A stretch of 37,437 nucleotides of DNA from Methylobacterium indicum (lineage in GTDB: Bacteria; Pseudomonadota; Alphaproteobacteria; Rhizobiales; Beijerinckiaceae). Shown piece after piece: positions 17,983 through 27,700 of the stretch. The notes under the pieces were generated by a model. It was not told the DNA's origin and did not search any database. It saw nothing but the letters and a program-made list of their open reading frames with translations. The DNA is taken from NCBI RefSeq assembly GCF_001043895.1, contig NZ_JTHF01000022.1:1-37437 (forward strand), written 5' to 3'. The position numbers and the translations under genes are program-made. Position 1 is the stretch's first letter, and every line of letters begins with the position of its first letter.

Positions 17983-18129
17983 TCACTTCGGCTGCAGCTT
18001 GGCGTTGGGGATGGTGACGGAGATCTCGCGCGGGGTCGGCTCGACGAAGGTGGCGAGCGCGAACATCGCCGCGAAGGCGATCCCGGCCAGGACGGCCACC
18101 ACGACGAGGAAACGGAAGAGGGTCGGCAC
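17983..18129 (-). CDS. Small single-pass membrane protein of unknown function
   Basis: A 48-residue protein starting at GTG (18129) with PTLFRFLVVVAVLAGIAF, one transmembrane helix (about residues 5-30), then a short polar tail FVEPTPREISVTIPNAKLQPK. It lies 10 bases upstream of xerD on the same strand and is probably co-transcribed with it. Longer in-frame starts up to 18303 exist, but the added residues are Arg-rich and look non-coding. I recall similar small proteins in the same place in other Rhizobiales, so it is likely real. Function unknown. Confidence 0.7.
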   Translation of the reverse strand: MPTLFRFLVVVAVLAGIAFAAMFALATFVEPTPREISVTIPNAKLQPK

Positions 18130-18386
18130 GTCGGACGGATCCCCGCGACTACGCGTGACAACGAGCGGCGCGGAGGAGAGGGCGCCGGCCACCTTGGCCG
18201 TCGGTTCGACCACGCGCCGCACCGCGAGGCAAGGCCGGCATCCGCACCGCCGCGCGGAATGCCGGCGCCTGTTGCGCGGGTGCCGAAGCGGACGCAGAGA
18301 CAACGCAGACGGACCGGCGGCGCGCGTGGTTTTTCCCCGATATCCGCCGTTTCGCCCTGCGCGAAAAACAGGCTAAAGAACGCCGC
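18130..18386. promoter_or_regulatory. Divergent promoter region between the xerD unit and aroK
   Basis: A 257-base region separating two divergent transcription units, with no convincing gene. On the aroK side, TTCGCC, a 17-base spacer and TAAAGA (18374-18379) form a weak promoter. The -10 ends only seven bases before the aroK ATG, so a transcript from it would have almost no leader. No clear promoter is visible for the minus-strand unit. Confidence 0.45.
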
Positions 18387-19067
18387 ATGAGCCAGCGTCC
18401 CCCTCATGAGCCATCGATCGAGTCGCGCGTGCGCCGAGGCCTCGGCCTGCGCTCGATCGTGCTGGTTGGCCTCATGGGCGCGGGCAAGAGCACCGTCGGC
18501 AAGCGCCTGGCGGGCCGCCTCGGCCTGATCTTCAAGGACGCCGACCACGAGATAGAGGCCGCGGCCGGCCTGACCATCCCCGACATCTTCGCCATCTACG
18601 GCGAGCCGAGCTTTCGCGACGGCGAGGAGCGGGTGATCGCGCGCCTGCTGCGCGAGGGGCCGATGGTGCTCGCCACCGGCGGCGGCGCCTTCATGCGGCC
18701 CGAGACCCGCCAGCGCATCGGCGAGGCCGGGGTCTCGGTCTGGCTCAAGGCCGAGCTCGACGTGCTGATGCGCCGGGTGCGCAAGCGCCCCGGCAGGCCG
18801 CTGCTCCAGAACGAGGACCCGGAGGGCACGATGCGTCGCCTGATGGACCTGCGCCATCCCATCTATGGCGGGGCCGACGTGATGGTGGTCTCCCGCGAGG
18901 TCTCCCACGACCGGGTGGTGCAGGACGTGCTCGAAGCCCTCGACGCCCACATGCTGGGCGACCCGGGAGACGGCTATGCCGGAGGCGCGGCGGGCGATCC
19001 CACGGGCTCCCCGCCCGAGACCGGCGGCGAGCCGGAGACCGCCGGCCACAGCGTCGCCGCCCATTGA
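18387..19067 (+). CDS. aroK: Shikimate kinase
   Basis: Phosphorylates shikimate to shikimate 3-phosphate (aromatic amino-acid pathway, cytoplasm). It is a P-loop NMP-kinase fold: Walker A GLMGAGKST at about 28-36, shikimate-binding DADHEIE and FRDGEE, GGG substrate loop (LATGGGAFMRPETR), and lid RKRPGRPLL. The core is normal, but the 226-residue protein has an N-terminal extension of about 20 residues and a Gly/Pro/Glu-rich C-terminal tail of about 35 residues that is probably disordered. The next gene, aroB, starts 22 bases after its stop; the pair forms the usual aroKB operon. Confidence 0.96.
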   Translation: MSQRPPHEPSIESRVRRGLGLRSIVLVGLMGAGKSTVGKRLAGRLGLIFKDADHEIEAAAGLTIPDIFAIYGEPSFRDGEERVIARLLREGPMVLATGGGAFMRPETRQRIGEAGVSVWLKAELDVLMRRVRKRPGRPLLQNEDPEGTMRRLMDLRHPIYGGADVMVVSREVSHDRVVQDVLEALDAHMLGDPGDGYAGGAAGDPTGSPPETGGEPETAGHSVAAH

Positions 19068-19089
19068 CCGCTCGACAACGGACGACGCC

Positions 19090-20208
19090 GTGACCGCGCA
19101 GACACAGACCGTTCACGTCCCCCTCGACGGGGGCCGGGCCTACGACATCCTGGTCGGCCGGGGACTCCTCGCCGAGATCGGCACCCGCGTCGCCGCGCTC
19201 AAGGCCCGGGCCGTCGCGGTGGTGAGCGACGAGACCGTGGCGGCGGAGTACGGCGAAGCCGTCACCGCCGCGCTCGCCGAGGCGTCCCTGCGCACCGCGC
19301 TCATCACGGTGACGCCCGGCGAGGGCTCGAAGAGCTATGCGGGCTTCGCCCAGGTCTGCGACGGGCTGATCGGCCACCGGATCGAGCGCGGCGACCTCGT
19401 TCTGGCGCTCGGCGGCGGCGTCGTCGGCGACCTCGCGGGCTTCGCGGCGGCCTCGCTGCGCCGGGGCGTGCGCTTCGTCCAGGCGCCGACCAGCCTGCTC
19501 GCCCAGGTCGATTCCTCGGTCGGCGGCAAGACCGGCATCAACTCGCCCCACGGCAAGAACCTCGTCGGCGCCTTCCACCAGCCGAGCCTCGTCATCGCCG
19601 ATACCGCCACCCTCGACACCCTGGCACCGCGCGAGCTGCGCGCCGGCTACGCCGAGGTGGCGAAGTACGGGCTGATCGACGACCCCGAGTTCTTCGCCTG
19701 GTGCGAGGCGAACCTCGCCGAGATCTATGCCGGGGGGCCTGCCCGCGAGACGGCGGTGGCGTCCTGCTGCCGGGCCAAGGCCGGGGTGGTGGTGCGCGAC
19801 GAGCGCGAGGACGGCGAGCGGGCGCTGCTCAACCTCGGCCACACCTTCGCGCACGCCCTCGAGCGCCTGACCGGCTACCAGGCGGCGCGCCTCGTCCACG
19901 GCGAGGCGGTGGCGATCGGCCTGTGCCTCGCCTTCCGGTTCTCCGCCCGGCTCGGCCTGTGCCCGGGCCAGGATGCCGGCCGCGTCGCCAACCACCTGGC
20001 GCTCGCCGGCCTGCCGACGCGGCTCGACCAGGTCCCGGGCGGGAGCGGCGACGCCGACCAGCTCCTCGACGCGATGCGCCAGGACAAGAAGGTCCGCGAC
20101 GGGGCGCTGACCTTCATCCTGGCCCGCGGCATCGGCAAGAGCTTCATCGCCCCCGGCATCGAGGCCGGGGCGGTGCGGGAGTTCCTGGTGGACGAGCTGC
20201 GCGGCTGA
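19090..20208 (+). CDS. aroB: 3-dehydroquinate synthase
   Basis: Converts DAHP to 3-dehydroquinate with NAD and a divalent metal, the second step of the shikimate pathway. NAD-binding GGGVVGDLAGFAAA, the PTSLLAQVDSSVGGKTGIN substrate site, zinc-ligand region ELRAGYAEVAKYGLI and metal histidines in GHTFAHALE and HGEAVAIG are all present. The GTG at 19090 is chosen because it leaves a 22-base gap after aroK and gives 372 residues, the normal length. An ATG at 18976 would overlap aroK by 92 bases and add 38 Arg/Pro-rich residues unlike the family. Confidence 0.95.
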   Translation: MTAQTQTVHVPLDGGRAYDILVGRGLLAEIGTRVAALKARAVAVVSDETVAAEYGEAVTAALAEASLRTALITVTPGEGSKSYAGFAQVCDGLIGHRIERGDLVLALGGGVVGDLAGFAAASLRRGVRFVQAPTSLLAQVDSSVGGKTGINSPHGKNLVGAFHQPSLVIADTATLDTLAPRELRAGYAEVAKYGLIDDPEFFAWCEANLAEIYAGGPARETAVASCCRAKAGVVVRDEREDGERALLNLGHTFAHALERLTGYQAARLVHGEAVAIGLCLAFRFSARLGLCPGQDAGRVANHLALAGLPTRLDQVPGGSGDADQLLDAMRQDKKVRDGALTFILARGIGKSFIAPGIEAGAVREFLVDELRG

Positions 20209-20235
20209 CGGGGCATCGGGTCCCGGCACGGCCCG

Positions 20236-20272
20236 GGTCATCCCCGGGCCGCGAAGCGGAACCCGGGATCCG
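20236..20272. repeat. Palindromic intergenic element with GAA-capped tip, copy 2 (possible bidirectional terminator)
   Basis: Lies between the convergent aroB and alpha-oxoamine synthase genes. It shares the frame of the element at 13878: TCATCCCCGGG on one side, AACCCGGGAT on the other, and a GAA loop. The tip stem differs (CCGC pairing with GCGG). The outer stem is less perfect here, ending GATCC rather than GATGAC. The rest of the 141-base gap is GC-rich with no gene. Confidence 0.75.
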
Positions 20273-20349
20273 GAGCCGCGGATGGCGCAGGGGTGGCCGA
20301 ACGCCGGTCGCCTCGTCCGGGCCCCGCACCGGGACCCGGGGTGGGGTCG

Positions 20350-21720
20350 TCAGGCCCGCCGCGCCATCAGCCGCTCGACCAGCGAGCCGCCCTGGTTCAG
20401 CTCGTCGAGCTCGTCGGCGAGCACCGTCACGGTCTCGCGGATCTGCTCGGGCGTGTGCTCCGAGGTGATGAAGAAGCGCAGGCGCGATGAGCGCTCCGGC
20501 ACCGCCGGGTGGATGATCGGCTGCACGTTGATGCCGCGCTGGAACAGCCGGTCCGATAGGGTCACGGCCTTGAGCGAATCGCCGAGGATCACCGGCACCA
20601 CGGCAAGCCCGAGGCTGGTGCCGACATCGAGGCCGCGCTCGCGGGCGCAGGCGAGGAACAGGGAGCCGTTGCGGCGCAGCCGCGCGACCCGCTCCGGCTC
20701 GCGCCGCATCAGCGCCAGCGAGGCGGTGGCGGCGGCGGCGAGCGGCGGCGACAGGCCGACCGAGTAGACGAAGCCGCCCGCGGTGCACTTCAGGAGCTCG
20801 ATGAGCGCGCCCGCTCCCGCGACGTAGCCGCCGCAGGACGAGAGCGTCTTCGACAGCGTGCCCATCCAGATGTCGACGCTGCCGGGGGGCACGTCGCAAT
20901 GCTCGTGCAGGCCGTGGCCGTCCTTACCCAGCACGCCGAGGCCGTGGGCGTCGTCCACCATCAGCCAGGCGCCGTAGCGCTCCTTGAGGGCGACGACACC
21001 GGCGAGGTCGGGGGCGTCCCCGTCCATGCTGTAGAGGCCCTCGATCACGATCAGCGCCCGGCGGTGCTCGTGGCGCGTCGCGTGCAGCAGCGATTCGAGG
21101 GCCTGGAGGTCGTTATGGGCGAAGCTGCGGCGCTGGGCGCCCGACAGCTGCGCGCCGGTGACCACCGAATTGTGGATCAGGGCGTCGTGGTAGATCACGT
21201 CGCCGGGTTCGAGCAGGGCCGCGATGGTCGTCACGTTGGTGGCGTGCCCGCTCACCATCACCACGCAGGACTCGGTGCCGTAATGGGCGGCGAGCGCCTT
21301 CTCGAGGACGAGGTGGCCGGGGCGCTCGCCGGCGACGATCCGGCTCGCCGAGGCCGAGGTGCCGTAGGTCGACAGCGCGGCTTGCGCCGCCGCGTTCACC
21401 TCCGGATGGCCGTTGAGCCCGAGATAGTCGTAGGACGAGAAGTTGGTGAAGGTCCGCCCGTCGATCGTCGTCGTCGCGCCGGCCTTGGCGTCGTGAACGC
21501 GGAAGAACGGGTTGCCGAGGCCGATCAGGTCGGCGGCCGAGCGCTGGAGCTTCAGCTCCTTGTAGGCCGGCAGGCTGTCGAAGCTCTGGGCCTGCGCGAG
21601 GGCGGGCTTGGGCTCCGGCCGGGCCGGGGCGGGGCGGACGGGAGCCTTGCCGAGGCGGGCGGCGACGAAGCCCGCCAGGGCCTCGCGCCCACCCGCGCCG
21701 TGGGAGGATCCGCTACTCAT
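20350..21720 (-). CDS. Alpha-oxoamine synthase (PLP-dependent, serine palmitoyltransferase/KBL/BioF class)
   Basis: Fold-type I PLP enzyme predicted to join an acyl thioester to an amino acid with loss of CO2, giving a 2-amino-3-ketone. The PLP Schiff-base lysine is K291 in GTLSKTLSSCGGYVAG. The cofactor-ring residues are in VDDAHGLGVLG (D257, H259) and in SGHATNV. The class signature FSSYDYLGLNGHPEV and YGTSASASRIVAGE are present. At 456 residues it has about 60 residues more than BioF or KBL, mostly an N-terminal extension with a short helix (REALAGFVAARLGK) and a Pro/Ala-rich linker. Its ATG overlaps the PKS stop (ATGA), so it is translationally coupled to a PKS that lacks a thioesterase. 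The natural reading is that it offloads the PKS product. Amino-acid substrate unknown. Confidence 0.9.
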   Translation of the reverse strand: MSSGSSHGAGGREALAGFVAARLGKAPVRPAPARPEPKPALAQAQSFDSLPAYKELKLQRSAADLIGLGNPFFRVHDAKAGATTTIDGRTFTNFSSYDYLGLNGHPEVNAAAQAALSTYGTSASASRIVAGERPGHLVLEKALAAHYGTESCVVMVSGHATNVTTIAALLEPGDVIYHDALIHNSVVTGAQLSGAQRRSFAHNDLQALESLLHATRHEHRRALIVIEGLYSMDGDAPDLAGVVALKERYGAWLMVDDAHGLGVLGKDGHGLHEHCDVPPGSVDIWMGTLSKTLSSCGGYVAGAGALIELLKCTAGGFVYSVGLSPPLAAAATASLALMRREPERVARLRRNGSLFLACARERGLDVGTSLGLAVVPVILGDSLKAVTLSDRLFQRGINVQPIIHPAVPERSSRLRFFITSEHTPEQIRETVTVLADELDELNQGGSLVERLMARRA

Positions 21721-24700
21721 TGGGTGATGACCTTGATGTCCTGGCTGTTCTGCTCGACCAGCGCCTGGAGGGACTGGAGCGAGGCGGCGTCGACCGACTC
21801 GGCCCCGCCGTGGCGCTGCGACAGGCTGACGACCGCCGCCGCGCTCTCGTCGACCGGGGCCGCCACCGACTGGATCAGGGTGTCGGCGAGTTCGGTCACG
21901 GTCTGGCCGCTGGACACGCCCGACGGCGGCGCGTCGAGGCCGAACCGCTCCTGCAGGCTGGCGCCGAGCTCGACGCCCATCAGCGAGTCGAGGCCGATCT
22001 CCGAGAGCTGGCGCACCCGGCTGATGTCGTCCTTTGGCAGGCGCAGGATGCGGGCGATGTCCTCCACGATGGCGTCGGCCACGGTCTTGCGGACGTCGTC
22101 GAGGTCGTGGGCACGCAGGAGACCCGGGATGCTGATCGCGACCGCGCCGCCGGCCTCCGCCTGCTGCTCGGAGCCGAGGCTGGCGTAGCTCGGGGAGCGC
22201 AGGGTGGCGAGACGCTCGCGCGCCTTGCCCCAGTGCATCGCCGCGATGGCGATCACCGCGTCGTCGGAGGCGCCGCCCTGCGAACCCAGCGCCTCGGCCA
22301 TCAGGTCGAGGGACTTGCGGGCATCGACCGGGGTGACGCCGACCCGGCCGGCCAGCGTCTCCATCACCGCCTTGTTGCGGGCGAGGACGCCGACATCGCC
22401 GATGGCGCCCCAGGCCACCGCCAGGGCCGGCAGGCCGAGGCGGCGGCGCTGGCGGGCCAGCCCCTCCATGAAGCCGTTGGCGGCGACGTAGGAGCCCTGG
22501 CCCGGATTGCCGATGAAGGTCGTGGCCGAGGAGAACAGCACGAAGTAGTCGAGCACCCGGTCGCGGGTCAGCGCGTCGAGGTGGCCGGCGCCGATCACCT
22601 TCGGGGCGATCACCGCTTCGAGGGCGGCCGGATCGAGGTTGGCGATCAGGCCGTCCTGCAGCACCATCGCGCCGTGGATGATGCCGGCGAGCTTGACGCC
22701 CTTGCTCTCCACCCGATCCAGCAGGCGCTGGACCGAGGCGCGATCGGCGATGTCGCAGGATTCGACCTGGACCGAGACGCCGCGGGCCTCGAGTTCGGCG
22801 ATGGTCGAGAGCGCCGGCTCGCCGGACGGCGCCTTGCGGCCGACGAGCGCGATGTGGCGCGCGCCCCGGTCGGCGAGCCAGCGCGCCGCCTCGATGCCGA
22901 AGCCGCCCAAGCCCCCGGTGACGAGATGGACGCGGTCGGGCGCGACCACGAAGGGTTTCGTCGTCTCGGCCGGGATCGTGCCGGCCTTCGGCGGCGCGAT
23001 CACGATCTTACCGACGTGACCCGATTGCTGCATCAGCCGGAACGCGTCCGAGACCTCTTCGGCCGCGAAGGGCTGGTAGGGCAGCGCCTTCAGGCTGCCG
23101 TCGGTGAAGAGCGCCATCACCTCGCGGAACAGCCGCTTGCCCTCGTCGGGCTGGAACTGGAGCAGCTGGTCGAGGTCGACGCCGAAATACGACAGGTTCC
23201 GGCGGAACGGCCGCAGGCCGATATGGGTGTTGGCGACGTAGTCGCGCTTGCCCAGCTCGACGAAGCGCCCGAAGGGCTTCAGCGAGTTGAGGCTGCGCTC
23301 CATCGCCTCGCCGAACAGGCTGTTGAGCACCACGTCGACGCCGTCGCCGGTGATGCGGCGGATGTCGTCGACGAAGGCGAGCGAGCGGGAATCGAGCACG
23401 TGCTCGGCGCCGAGCGCCTTGACGAGCGCCCGCTTCTCGTTCGAGCCTGCGGTGGCGATGACCCGGGCGCCGCGCATCCGGGCGATCTGGAGCGCCGCGA
23501 GGCCGACGCCGCCGGCGCCGCCATGGACCAGCACCCATTCGCCGGCCTTGAGGCGGGCGAGCGTCACGAGGCCGTAGAAGGCGGTGAGGAAGGCGACCGG
23601 CGTGGTGGCGGCCGCCTCCGACGACAGCCCCTCGGGGGCCGCCGCCACGACCATCTCGGGCACGACGATGTGGGTGGCGAAGCCCGACTGGGCGAAGGCC
23701 ACCACCCGGTCGCCGGGCTTGAACGCGGTCACGCCCGCACCGACCGCCGCGACGCGGCCGGCGCATTCGAGGCCGAGGCGCGGACCGGCGAAGCCGTCCT
23801 CGAGGATCTCCTCGGGCAGCATCGAGAGCGCCCAGAGCACGTCGCGGAAGTTGAGGCCGGTGGCCTCGACCGCGATCTCGATCTGGCCGACACCGGGGGC
23901 GGACCGTTCGGCCGGCCCCCAATGCATCTCGTTGAGGCCGCCGGTGGTGCTGCGCTCGAGCCGGGCGGCGGGCGCCGCGGCACCCGAGCGGCGGACGGGC
24001 CGCGCCCCTTGCGCGAAGCGGACCACGCGGGTCGCATCGTCGTCGACCACGATCTCGGTCTCGGGGCTGCCGGACAGGATCAGGTCGCGCAGGCGCTCGG
24101 CGGCGCGCTTCGAGGAGATCGACGGCGAGAGGTCGATGCGGCGCACGTCGAGGGACGCCACCTCGTTGGCGAGCGTGCGGGTGAAGGCCCACACGCCGGC
24201 CTCGACGCTGCAGGCCGGGCCGCCGCGGTCGCGGGTGGCACCGGGGCAGACGACCCAGAGCCGGGTCTGGCGGGTGCCGAGATGCTCGACGCAGCGCTTG
24301 AGGCCGAGGCAGCGCTCGCGCAGCCGCTCGGCGGCCTCGCCGCCGCGGTTGAAGGCACCGGCGAGGTAGACCACCGTGTCGGGGGTCTCGCGCTCCAGTT
24401 CGCGCAGCGACGCCTCGGAATCGAGGATGATCGAGACGTGGACCCCACCCGCGACCAGGAGCGTCGCCAGGGAGGAGGCGGTCTCGGCCGCGAACTCGTC
24501 CTCGGAGCCGATGACGAAGGCGAAGGTCTGGCCGGCGGCGGCCTTCGGCCGGGGCGGGGCCTCGGCGAGCAGCAGCAGGTCGTTGCCGTTGCGGGTGACC
24601 GCCCGGTCGGCCGCGACCTTGACGAGGCCGACGGCGCTCAAGGAGCGCTGCCAGCCCGCCACGTCGTCGAGGCGCCCGACCGGCACGGTGCCGGCCATCT

Positions 24701-27700
24701 CGAACCAGCCGGCATCGAGGCCGAACACCATGTCGCGGAACAGCGAGGCGCCGGGCTCGACTGCCGCGAACAGGCCGCCGGCCGCCAGCGACGCGGCGAG
24801 CGGCGTCAGGAGATCGCGGGAGGCGCGGTGGAGCACGTCGCTCGCCAGCACCGCGTCGAAGGCCGCGAGGCCGAGCTGCGCCGGGTCCTCGACGATCGTG
24901 ACGCCGGCCGGCAGGGCGAGGCGGGCCCGCTCGGCGAGGCGCCGGTCGGCCTCGAACACGGTGAGGCGCGCCTCGTGCAGGCCGGCGAAGGTCGCGACCT
25001 GGGCCGAGAGCGGCCCGAACCCGACCTGGAGCAGGCGGAGCGCCCGGTCGCGGGGGAGCGCGGCGGCGCTGTCGTCGAGGAGCCGCATCACCGCATCGGC
25101 CGAGGCCCGCACGGTGGCGCCGCGCAAGCAGAAGGCGTCGAGCGCCGCCTGCGGCAGGGAGGGAGCGTCCGACAGCGTGCCGGCGAGGATCCGCGACACC
25201 ACGGCGCCGAGATCGGCGCAGAGCAGGAGCTCGGCCGACAATTCGGGATGGTCCGCCGCGATCCAGCGCATGATCTCGTCGGTCGCCGGCAGCGTCACGT
25301 CGGCGCGCAGGCGCCAGCGGTCGTCGCCCGCGGCCTCGGCCAGGCCGCTGACCTCCAGCGCCGCGAGCTGGTTGACGAGCCACGGGCGCAAGGCCGCCGG
25401 CAGCCGGCGCGAGGCCGCGACGTCGACGACGCCGCCGACCGCGAGACCCCGGGCGAGCCGGTCGGCGAGCGAGGTCGCCCAGCCTTCGAGCAGCATGTGG
25501 CCGGCGCCGAGCGCCGCGTCGCCCTTGGCGGTGACCGCGCCGGCCTGGCGCCGCACCAGGGCGGCGACCGCCGGCTGCGGCTCCAGGGCGATCGCCGTCG
25601 GCTCGGTGGCGAGCTCGGTGAACTGGCGGATCGCGAAGGCGTCGAGGTCGCCCCCGGCCTTCATGCGCAGGGCCTGGAACCGGCCCTCGCGCAAGGTGGC
25701 GATCACCTCGCCGGCCTCGTCCACCAGGGTGAAGTCGGCCAGGATGCTGCGCTCGTTGCAGCGCCGGGTGCGGATCACCGCCCGGGCGATGGCCGCGCCG
25801 GGGCGCACCAGCCGGATCTCGCCGAAGCGGATCGGCACGTAGGCCCGGCTCGCCGCTTCGCCCAGGAGGTCGGCGAAGAGCAGGATCAGGCCGTGGAAGC
25901 AGGAATCGAGCCGTGCCGGCGACAGGCCGTAGCGGGCTTCGGGCCCGGACGGCTGCAGCTCGGACACGATCGTGGCGTCGTCGAGCCGGGCCGAGCGGGC
26001 GACCTGGCGGAAGGACGGGCCGAAGCCGAGGCCCGACGCCCGGGCGCGGGCGTAGAGCGCCTCGCCGTCGATCGTGGTCTCGGAGGGCAGGGCCGCCACG
26101 GCGAGGCGCGCCGGGGCCGGGGTCTCGCCCTCGACCAGCTTGGCGACGGCGTGGAGCTGCCAGGGCGCCTGGCTCAGGCGCGGCCGGGACAGGATCTGCA
26201 CCAGGTTGGCGCCCGGGGAGAACCGGGACAGCACCTCGCGCACGGTCTCCTCGGCGAAGACCATCGGCTGCTGGATCTCGAGATCGGCGAGCGTCACGCT
26301 CTCCGAGCGCACGACCTCGCGGCCGACCGCCAGCGCCATCTCGGCGAAGCCGGCACCGGGCAGGATCGCCTGGCCGTCGATGCGGTGGTCGTCGAGTTCC
26401 GGCACCGTGGCGACGTCGAGATGGGCCAGCCATTCCAGGCCGTCCGCGCCCTGGCGGGCGCCGATCAGCGGGTGGTAGGGCCGGGCGCTCGCCGGGTTCA
26501 TCGCCTCGGTGGTCTCCGGCAGGCGGAAGACCTTGCGCTGCCAGGGATAGTGCGGCAGCGCCACGCTGCCGGCCGGGTCGGTCCCGAAGGCGATCGTCTC
26601 GTCGACGGCGGCACCCGCCGCGAGGGCCGCGGCCAGCGCGCGCCGGAACGGGTCGGTGGCGAGGGTCTTCTTCGGCAGCACGCCGACGGTGGCGCCATCA
26701 AAGCCGAGCGGCTCGAGGCAGTCGCCGATATGCGGCAGCAGGGTCGGCCGCGGGCCGACCTCGACGAAGATCCGGGCGCCTCCTTGCGCCGCGGCCTGGA
26801 CCGCCGCGCTGAACCGCACCGGCTCGCGGATGTTGCGCCACCAGTAGCCGGCGTCGAAGGCGGTGCCGTCGAGCACGCCGCCGGTCACCGTCGAGGCGAG
26901 CGGCACGGTGCCGGCGGAGGGCGCGAGCCCCGCGAGGTCGCGCCGCAGCGGCCCCTCGATCGGGTCCATCAGGCGGCCGTGGAAGGCGTAGTCGAGGTCG
27001 AGCTTGCGGCCGCGGCGGCGCTTGCGCGCCAGCGCCTTCATGGCGGCGTCGATCATCGCGACGGGGCCCGCCACCGTCACGGCCTTGGGGCTGTTGAGGG
27101 CGGCGATGTCGAGCTCGGGATAGTCGACGAGGAAGGCCTCGACCTCCTCGACGGGGGCGAGCAGCACCGCCATGGTGCCGAGCCCGCGGGTCGCCTCCTG
27201 GTGCTTCGAGCGGTAGAAGATGACCTTCACCGCCTGTTCGAGCGTCAGGATGCCGGCGGCCTCCGCGGCGCCGATCTCGCCGACCGAGTGGCCGACGATC
27301 GCGGTCGGGGCGAGGCCCACGGCCTTCAGGGCGGCGGTGGAGGCGGCCTCGATGGCGAAGATCAGCGGCTGCGACACGCTGGTGAGCGCGAGCCGCGCCT
27401 CCAGGTCGTCGGCGAACAGCGCGTCCTTGAGCGACCAGCCGGCGAGCGGCCGGAACAGGGCGTCGGTCTCGTCGAAGCGGGCACGGAAGACGGGGTTGAG
27501 GGCGTAGGCGTCCCGGCCCATGCCGGCCCACTGGCTGCCATTGCCCGAATACACGAAGGCGACGCCGCCGGCGCGCTCGACCGCGGTGGCGAGGGACGCC
27601 GCGGGCGCCTCCTCGCCCTCGGCGACGGCGCGCAGCGCCTCGGTCACGGCCTCGGCGTCGAGGTCGCGCAGCGGGATCGCGGCGCGCACCGGCAGGCGCT

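Noticed and set aside
18976..19089. Earlier ATG start for aroB
   Set aside because: It would overlap the aroK end in another frame and add an Arg/Pro-rich leader not found in the family. The GTG at 19090 gives the normal protein.
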